In this document: piece after piece, positions 58,818 to 64,000 of the stretch
How the letters are laid out: every line of letters begins with the position of its first letter
Position numbering within the stretch: the first letter of the stretch is position 1
Origin: Microbacterium yannicii PS01
GTDB lineage: Bacteria; Actinomycetota; Actinomycetes; Actinomycetales; Microbacteriaceae
NCBI RefSeq assembly: GCF_000304335.1
Contig: NZ_CAJF01000019.1
Coordinates: 1-64,000, forward strand
Direction of reading: 5' to 3'
DNA: 64,000 bases
The notes under the pieces: model-generated
What the model was told of the DNA's origin: nothing
The model's database searches: none
Seen by the model: the letters and a program-made list of their open reading frames with translations, nothing else
Program-made: the position numbers and the translations under genes

Positions 58818-60347
58818 GTGACCGAAACCATCCTGGAGATGCGCGGCATCACCAAGACGTTCCCGGGCGTCAAGGCGCTCTCGAACGTCAATCTCGAGGT
58901 CGAGCGCGGCGAGATCCACGCGATCTGCGGCGAGAACGGCGCCGGCAAGTCGACCCTCATGAAGGTCCTGTCGGGCGTGTACCCGCACGGCACCTACGAC
59001 GGTCAGATCATCTACGCCGGCGAGGAGGTGCAGTTCAAGAGCCTCCGCGACAGCGAGGCGAAGGGGATCGTCATCATCCACCAGGAGCTGGCGCTCAGCC
59101 CGCACCTCTCGATCGCCGAGAACATCTTCCTCAACAACGAGCAGAAGGCCGGGAACGGCCTGATCGACTGGAACCGCACGAACTTCGAGGCCGGAAAGCT
59201 CCTCAAGCGCGTGGGTCTGACCGACAACCCGACGACGAAGATCAGCCATATCGGCGTCGGCAAGCAGCAGCTCGTCGAGATCGCCAAGGCTCTGTCGAAG
59301 GAGGTGAAGCTCCTCATCCTCGATGAGCCCACCGCCGCGTTGAACGACGAGGACTCCGACCACCTGCTGGACCTCATCCTGAGCCTGCGCGAGCAGGGGA
59401 TCTCGTCGATCATCATCAGCCACAAGCTCAACGAGATCAAGAAGGTCGCCGACACGGTCACCGTCATCCGCGACGGCAAGACGATCGAGACGATCGCCAA
59501 GAACGACGTCACCGAGGACCGCATCATCAAGGACATGGTGGGCCGGGATCTCGAGCACCGCTACCCCGACCACGAGCCGCAGATCGGCGAGGAGCTGCTG
59601 CGCGTCGAGGACTGGACGGCATACCACCCGCAGGATCCCTCCCGCGTGATGGTCGACAACGTCTCGATCAACGTGCGCGCGGGCGAGATCGTCGGCATCG
59701 CCGGACTGATGGGCGCCGGCCGCACCGAATTCGCGATGAGCCTGTTCGGGCAGTCGTACGGCGTGCGCATCTCGGGCAAGGTCTTCATGCGCGGCAGAGA
59801 GATCCGCACCCGCAGCGTGGCGGAGGCGATCGGCAACGGCATCGCCTACGCGACGGAGGACCGCAAGACATACGGCCTGAACCTCATCGAGGACATCAAG
59901 CGGAACATCTCGATGGCGTCGCTGAGGAAGCTCGAGCGGGCCGGCCTCGTGGACGACAACGAGGAGTTCAAGGTCGCCAACGAGTACCGGCGCAGCATGA
60001 ACATCAAGGCGCCGAACGTCCTGGTGAAGACCGGCAAGCTGTCCGGAGGCAACCAGCAGAAGGTCGTCCTGTCGAAGTGGATCTACTCCGACCCCGACGT
60101 CCTCATCCTGGACGAGCCGACCCGCGGGATCGACGTCGGCGCGAAGTACGAGATCTACTCGATCATCAACCGGCTCGCGGCATCCGGGAAGGGGATCATC
60201 GTGATCTCCTCGGAGCTTCCCGAGCTGCTCGGGATCTCGGATCGCGTCTACGCGCTCTCGGAGGGCCGCATCACCGGCGAGCTGCCCATCGAAGAGGCGA
60301 CACCCGAGTCCGTCCTCAAGCTCATGACCATGGAGAAGCCCCGCTGA
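58818..60347 (+). CDS. Sugar ABC transporter ATPase (GguA/MmsA type)
   Basis: A 509-residue tandem ATPase with two nucleotide-binding domains. Domain 1 has Walker [17 protein letters not shown], signature [16 protein letters not shown] and Walker [12 protein letters not shown]. Domain 2 has a degenerate Walker A ([10 protein letters not shown]), signature [14 protein letters not shown] and [20 protein letters not shown]. This asymmetry is normal in the monosaccharide ABC group. GTG 58818 follows SD AAGGAAG. It energises the permease at 60370. Confidence 0.95.
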   Translation: MTETILEMRGITKTFPGVKALSNVNLEVERGEIHAICGENGAGKSTLMKVLSGVYPHGTYDGQIIYAGEEVQFKSLRDSEAKGIVIIHQELALSPHLSIAENIFLNNEQKAGNGLIDWNRTNFEAGKLLKRVGLTDNPTTKISHIGVGKQQLVEIAKALSKEVKLLILDEPTAALNDEDSDHLLDLILSLREQGISSIIISHKLNEIKKVADTVTVIRDGKTIETIAKNDVTEDRIIKDMVGRDLEHRYPDHEPQIGEELLRVEDWTAYHPQDPSRVMVDNVSINVRAGEIVGIAGLMGAGRTEFAMSLFGQSYGVRISGKVFMRGREIRTRSVAEAIGNGIAYATEDRKTYGLNLIEDIKRNISMASLRKLERAGLVDDNEEFKVANEYRRSMNIKAPNVLVKTGKLSGGNQQKVVLSKWIYSDPDVLILDEPTRGIDVGAKYEIYSIINRLAASGKGIIVISSELPELLGISDRVYALSEGRITGELPIEEATPESVLKLMTMEKPR

Positions 60348-60369
60348 CGGGGCCGCAGGAGACACGCAC

Positions 60370-61605
60370 ATGTCGAACGACAATCTCTCGAACGAGTCCA
60401 CCGCCGCCGGAGCACTCGTCAATCCCTCTGACAACAAGTTCACCCGCTGGCTCAGCACGGTGCTGGCCGACCTCGGCAAGAACGGCATCTTCATCGCGCT
60501 CATCGCCGTGGTGGCGCTATTCGCGATCCTGACCGACGGCATCCTGCTGCGGCCGCAGAACATCTCGAACCTCATCGTCCAGAACGGCTACATCCTCGTG
60601 CTGGCGATCGGCATGGTGATGGTCATCATCGCCGGCCACATCGATCTCTCGGTCGGATCGGTCGCAGCCTTCATCGGCGCGATCTCGGGTGTGTTCGCCG
60701 TCGAGATGGGCCTGCCGTGGTGGCTGTCGATCCTGCTCTCGCTGCTGATCGGCGCTCTGGTCGGCGCGTGGCAGGGGTTCTGGGTCGCCTTCGTCGGCAT
60801 ACCGGCGTTCATCGTGACGCTCGCCGGCATGCTCATCTTCCGAGGCCTCGCGCTGGTCGTGCTCGGTAACGCCAACATCGGCTCGTTCCCCACCGAGTAC
60901 CGCGGTCTCGGCAACGGATTCCTCTCCGGGATCTTCGGGGAATCCGACCCCGACATCTTCACCCTCATCATCGGAGCGATCGCCATCGTGGCCCTCGTCG
61001 TCCAGCAGGTTCGCACCCGCCGCGGTCGCCAGAAGTACGACCAGGCCGTCGAACCCGGCGCGTGGTTCATCGCCAAGCTGGTGCTCATCTCGGCCGTGAT
61101 CGGCTGGTTCGCGTGGGCGCTCGCGTCGTACAAGGGCATCCCTGTCACCCTGATCGTGCTCGCCATCCTGGTGCTCGTGTACGGCGTGGTCATGAACCGC
61201 ACCGTGTTCGGCCGTCACATCTACGCGATCGGCGGGAACCGCCACGCAGCGGAGCTCTCCGGCATCAAGACCCGCCGAGTGGACTTCTGGCTCTTCGTGA
61301 ACATGGGCTTCCTCGCGGCTCTCGCGGGTCTCATCTTCACCGCGCGACTGAACCTCGCCGGGCCGAAGGCCGGTGACGGCTTCGAGCTCGAGGCGATCTC
61401 GGCCGCGTTCATCGGCGGCGCGGCGGTCCAGGGAGGCGTCGGCACCATCGGCGGCGCGATCATCGGTGGCCTCATCATCGGCGTCCTGAACAACGGCATG
61501 TCGATCATGGGCATCGGGATCGAATGGCAGCAGGCGGTCAAGGGCCTCGTGCTGCTGCTCGCGGTCGCGTTCGACGTCTACAACAAGCGCCGATCCGGCA
61601 ACTGA
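60370..61605 (+). CDS. Sugar ABC transporter permease (GguB/MmsB type)
   Basis: A 411-residue inner-membrane permease: FIALIAVVALFAILTDGILL, VLAIGMVMVIIAGHIDLSVG (family hallmark), GIPAFIVTLAGMLIFRGLAL, RHIYAIGGNRHAAELSGIKT with the cytoplasmic ATPase-coupling region and AFIGGAAVQGGVGTIGGAII near the end. There are about ten membrane helices. The central loop (around 220-240) is longer than in RbsC, as in GguB. It lies 22 bp after the ATPase gene. Confidence 0.95.
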   Translation: MSNDNLSNESTAAGALVNPSDNKFTRWLSTVLADLGKNGIFIALIAVVALFAILTDGILLRPQNISNLIVQNGYILVLAIGMVMVIIAGHIDLSVGSVAAFIGAISGVFAVEMGLPWWLSILLSLLIGALVGAWQGFWVAFVGIPAFIVTLAGMLIFRGLALVVLGNANIGSFPTEYRGLGNGFLSGIFGESDPDIFTLIIGAIAIVALVVQQVRTRRGRQKYDQAVEPGAWFIAKLVLISAVIGWFAWALASYKGIPVTLIVLAILVLVYGVVMNRTVFGRHIYAIGGNRHAAELSGIKTRRVDFWLFVNMGFLAALAGLIFTARLNLAGPKAGDGFELEAISAAFIGGAAVQGGVGTIGGAIIGGLIIGVLNNGMSIMGIGIEWQQAVKGLVLLLAVAFDVYNKRRSGN

Positions 61606-61618
61606 GCGGAGACCGACC

Positions 61619-61789
61619 ATGTCACCTGCGCAGAACGGCGCCACCGGTCCGGGACAGCTGCCCCCTCCCAGCGACCCCGGTCGCGGCTCCGGCCCGTCGG
61701 GCGTCCGCATCGGACTCTGGGTCATCGGCGCCGGGGTCGGCATCTACATGATCGTGTCGGGCGTCATCGGAGCCCTCTCGGGCGGCTGA
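61619..61789 (+). CDS. 56-residue single-helix membrane protein at the end of the sugar operon
   Basis: Starts 13 nt after the permease stop at ATG 61619: MSPAQNGATGPGQLPPPSDP, then a Gly/Arg/Pro segment and one predicted transmembrane helix (IGLWVIGAGVGIYMIVSGVI) with C-terminal GALSGG. Codon use matches the neighbours and it is followed by a terminator, so it is probably the last gene of the transporter operon. I do not recognise a family. It could be an accessory subunit of the permease or a small regulator. Confidence 0.6.
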   Translation: MSPAQNGATGPGQLPPPSDPGRGSGPSGVRIGLWVIGAGVGIYMIVSGVIGALSGG

Positions 61790-61822
61790 GGCGCTTCGGC
61801 CGGCGCCTCTGCACGGACAGCG

Positions 61823-61861
61823 AAGAGGGTGGATTCTCGTCGATCGGGGATCCACCCTCTT
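61823..61861 (+). terminator. Operon terminator
   Basis: AAGAGGGTGGAT (61823-61834) and ATCCACCCTCTT (61850-61861) form a perfect 12-bp stem with a 15-nt loop, between the end of the sugar operon and the convergent MFS gene. Confidence 0.8.
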
Positions 61862-61894
61862 GCGTGTCAGGGCTTCATGTCCAGGAACGGGCGG

Positions 61895-63280
61895 TCACGT
61901 CGTCTTCTGCGGCTCGGCGCCCGTCTCGGCCAGCAGTCGCTCCTGGTCCACCCGGTCGAGATCGTGCAGTGACGAGCCCTTCGTCTCTCGCAGCGAGATG
62001 ACCGCGACCATGGTGATCGCTGCGGCGATGGCGAGGTAGATCGCCACGGGGATCCACGTCCCGAACTCCCGCAGCAGGGCGGTTGCGATGATCGGCGCGA
62101 GCGATCCCGCGACGATCGAGGTCACCTGGTACCCGAGGGAGACACCGGAGTACCGCATCCGAGTGGGGAACATCTCCGACATGATCGCCGGCTGCGGCGC
62201 GTACATGAGCGCATGGATGACCAGCCCGAGGCAGATCGCGAGGATGATCACGACGGGGGAGCGGGTGTCGAACATCGGGAACGCGATGAACCCCCAGGCT
62301 GCGGCGAGCAGGGTGCCGGCGAAGTAGACCGGCTTGCGCCCGATGCGGTCGGTGAGGGCGCCGATCGGCGGAATCACCACCATGTGCACGATGTGGGCGA
62401 TGACCAGCCAGCTCAGGATCTCGGCCGTGTTCATCTCGAGCGCCACGGCCAGGTAGGTGATCGAGAACGTCACCACGAGGTAGTACATGATGTTCTCCGC
62501 GAAGCGCAGACCCATCGCGGTGAAGACGCCGCGCGGGTAGCGTCGCAGCACCTCGAGGACGCCGTAGCGCACGTGCTCCTCGGTCTGCACCTGCTTCTGC
62601 ACCTCGAGGAAGATCGGTGCGTCGGTGATGCGGGTGCGCACGTAGTAGCCCACGGCGACGATGACGACCGACAGCCAGAATCCGACGCGCCAGCCCCATG
62701 CCAGGAACGCTTCCGGCGACAGCGCGCTGTTCAGCACGAGCAGGACGACGGTGGCGATGAGGTTTCCGATCGGCACGGCGGCCTGGGGGAACGACGCCCA
62801 GAAGCCGCGCGAGTGATTCGGCGAGTGCTCCGCGACGAGCAGCACGCCGCCGCCCCACTCGCCTCCGACCGCGAAGCCCTGCGCGAAGCGGAGCATCACC
62901 AGCAGGGCCGGCGCCCAGTATCCGATCTGGTCGAACGTGGGCAGGCAGCCCATCAGGAATGTGGCCACTCCCACGAGGATGATCGCGACCTGCAGCAGGC
63001 GCTTGCGGCCGTACTTGTCGCCGAAGTGGCCGAACACGATGCCGCCCAGCGGGCGGGCAACGAACCCGACCGCATAGGTGACGAAGGCCTGGATGATGGG
63101 CGCATAGGGATCGTCGGACGGCGGGAACATGATCAGGTTGAACACGAGCGTCGCCGCCGTGGCGTAGAGGAAGAACTCGTACCACTCGACGACGGTGCCC
63201 GCCATGGATGCGGTGACGACCCGTCGAAGACTCGACTGCTTCACATCGCCGGCGGGATCGGATGCTGTGGCTGACGCCAT
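61895..63280 (-). CDS. MHS-family MFS transporter
   Basis: A 461-residue permease of the metabolite:H+ symporter group (ProP/ShiA/KgtP-like). Signatures: MAGTVVEWYEFFLYATAATL, PLGGIVFGHFGDKYGRKRLL, RFAQGFAVGGEWGGGVLLVA and LTDRIGRKPVYFAGTLLAAA. The substrate could be an organic acid, osmolyte or shikimate-like compound. A very strong SD (AAGGAGG) precedes the ATG. The C-terminal 30 residues are charged and cytoplasmic. Convergent with the sugar operon. Confidence 0.92.
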   Translation of the reverse strand: MASATASDPAGDVKQSSLRRVVTASMAGTVVEWYEFFLYATAATLVFNLIMFPPSDDPYAPIIQAFVTYAVGFVARPLGGIVFGHFGDKYGRKRLLQVAIILVGVATFLMGCLPTFDQIGYWAPALLVMLRFAQGFAVGGEWGGGVLLVAEHSPNHSRGFWASFPQAAVPIGNLIATVVLLVLNSALSPEAFLAWGWRVGFWLSVVIVAVGYYVRTRITDAPIFLEVQKQVQTEEHVRYGVLEVLRRYPRGVFTAMGLRFAENIMYYLVVTFSITYLAVALEMNTAEILSWLVIAHIVHMVVIPPIGALTDRIGRKPVYFAGTLLAAAWGFIAFPMFDTRSPVVIILAICLGLVIHALMYAPQPAIMSEMFPTRMRYSGVSLGYQVTSIVAGSLAPIIATALLREFGTWIPVAIYLAIAAAITMVAVISLRETKGSSLHDLDRVDQERLLAETGAEPQKTT

Positions 63281-63382
63281 GCGCTGAACCTCCTTGTAGA
63301 GCGCGGATCGCGGCTGCAGATGCCGCGTGGCGACCCTACCTGACGGGGGATTCAGGTTTCAAGCTGGAGAGCGTGAGAAGTT

Positions 63383-64000
63383 TCAGTTCCGGTCGGCGGC
63401 GAGGCGGATCAGCACGATGTTGCCCGACTCGTCGACTTCGGCGACCGTGGGGTGCGCCTTCACGAACTCCGAGAAGCTCTTGTGGCCGAGCGCCTTCTCG
63501 CTGAAGGACGGGTCGAGCCTCTTGACCAGGCTCTTCACGGCCGAGGCGTGCTGCCACTCGACGTCCTCCTTGTCGCTCTCCAGCCGCAGCGCGCGCTCGA
63601 GGAGGGCGCCGGCCGGATCGGCCTCTGCCTTCTTCGCGCGGCGGCGGGTGGGAGCGACATCCTTCTTCCCGGGCGGAGGGGCCGCGACCCCCGGGAGAGC
63701 GTCGTACGAGTCGAACTGGTCGCACGCCGCCGCGAGCGATTTCGCGGTCGAGCCGGCGACGCCGACCCCCACAACGTACCGGCCGAGGCGCTTGCACCGC
63801 TGCGCCAGCGGGACGTAGTCCGAATCGCCGGCCACGATGACGACATGGGTGAGGTCGGGCAGGCGGAACATGTCTTCGACGGCGTCGACGGCGAGCCGGA
63901 TGTCGGCGCCGTTCTTCGCATACGCCGCGGCCGGGAACAGCTGCACGAGATCGACCGCGCGCGCGACGAGCTGGGAGCGGTAGACGGCGTTGACGGGCGC
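63383..64000 (-). CDS. NYN-domain protein with C-terminal OST-HTH/LOTUS domain (N-terminus outside window)
   Basis: The visible 205 residues start inside the NYN (PIN-like) nuclease fold, with YAKNGADIRLAVDAVEDMFR, VVIVAGDSDYVPLAQRCKRL and GRYVVGVGVAGSTAKSLAAA; the acidic residues in ADIRLAVDA and GDSD are the expected metal site. A basic linker (KKDVAPTRRRAKKAEADPAG) leads to a LOTUS-like domain (SLVKRLDPSFSEKALGHKSF, then ESGNIVLIRLAADRN). Such LabA/DUF88 proteins probably cleave RNA. About 60-90 N-terminal residues lie beyond 64000. Confidence 0.85.
   Translation of the reverse strand, partial: APVNAVYRSQLVARAVDLVQLFPAAAYAKNGADIRLAVDAVEDMFRLPDLTHVVIVAGDSDYVPLAQRCKRLGRYVVGVGVAGSTAKSLAAACDQFDSYDALPGVAAPPPGKKDVAPTRRRAKKAEADPAGALLERALRLESDKEDVEWQHASAVKSLVKRLDPSFSEKALGHKSFSEFVKAHPTVAEVDESGNIVLIRLAADRN

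Overview
The window is a high-GC stretch of an actinobacterial chromosome. Dense genes, GTG starts, ATGA-type overlaps, a coproporphyrin-dependent haem route (HemQ, HemY), class Ib NrdHIEF, an HspR-type HAIR operator and a Streptomyces-type ATP-dependent DNA ligase point to Microbacteriaceae, probably Microbacterium or a close relative. I see no insertion sequence, prophage, CRISPR array, rRNA or tRNA gene, so it reads as core chromosome with local decay.

Layout. 1-7600: haem cluster, with hemE-hemY-hemQ-hemC-hemB-hemL on the minus strand and hemA divergent. hemD and hemH are absent, and a 34-35 bp tandem repeat interrupts the operon before hemQ. 7632-15727: ZIP-type transporter, an acyl-CoA ligase pseudogene broken by an internal deletion, a leucine/valine dehydrogenase, a methyltransferase, a YbaK-like deacylase, an MRJP/yellow-family protein and a baeRF-type protein. 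15800-23560: histidine utilisation (IclR regulator, hutH, hutU, hutI and a ureohydrolase likely to be hutG). Two matching operators place hutH and hutU under the IclR protein. 23593-32061: small enzymes, DUF445, a PadR/serine-hydrolase pair, an acyl-CoA dehydrogenase-like protein, DUF389 and an MFS permease.

32062-36822: nrdHIEF with candidate NrdR boxes, followed by a gene-free interval holding three hairpins with the same 7-nt loop, which is the best candidate here for an undescribed structured RNA. 36822-49376: hydrolases, two DoxX-like paralogues, rRNA-methyltransferase-like RsmC/RlmG protein, a ClpC-like unfoldase behind two HAIR elements, DUF72, DUF1684, two luciferase-like oxidoreductases, a TIGR01777 epimerase and DNA ligase. 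49391-53474: citrate-type two-component system divergent from a CitMHS citrate transporter. 53518-54833: hydrolase-like protein and a sirtuin. 55451-61789: a LacI regulator, araD and a ChvE/GguAB-type sugar ABC transporter sharing one operator sequence, ending in a 56-residue membrane peptide. 61895-64000: an MHS-type MFS permease and an NYN/OST-HTH protein that runs off the window.

A recurring signal helps fix starts. Many genes here have a -10-like hexamer (usually TAGNNT or TACNNT) ending exactly 6-7 nt before the start codon and no Shine-Dalgarno sequence, as expected for leaderless transcripts. Assignments rest on reading motifs and layout by eye; no database search was made.
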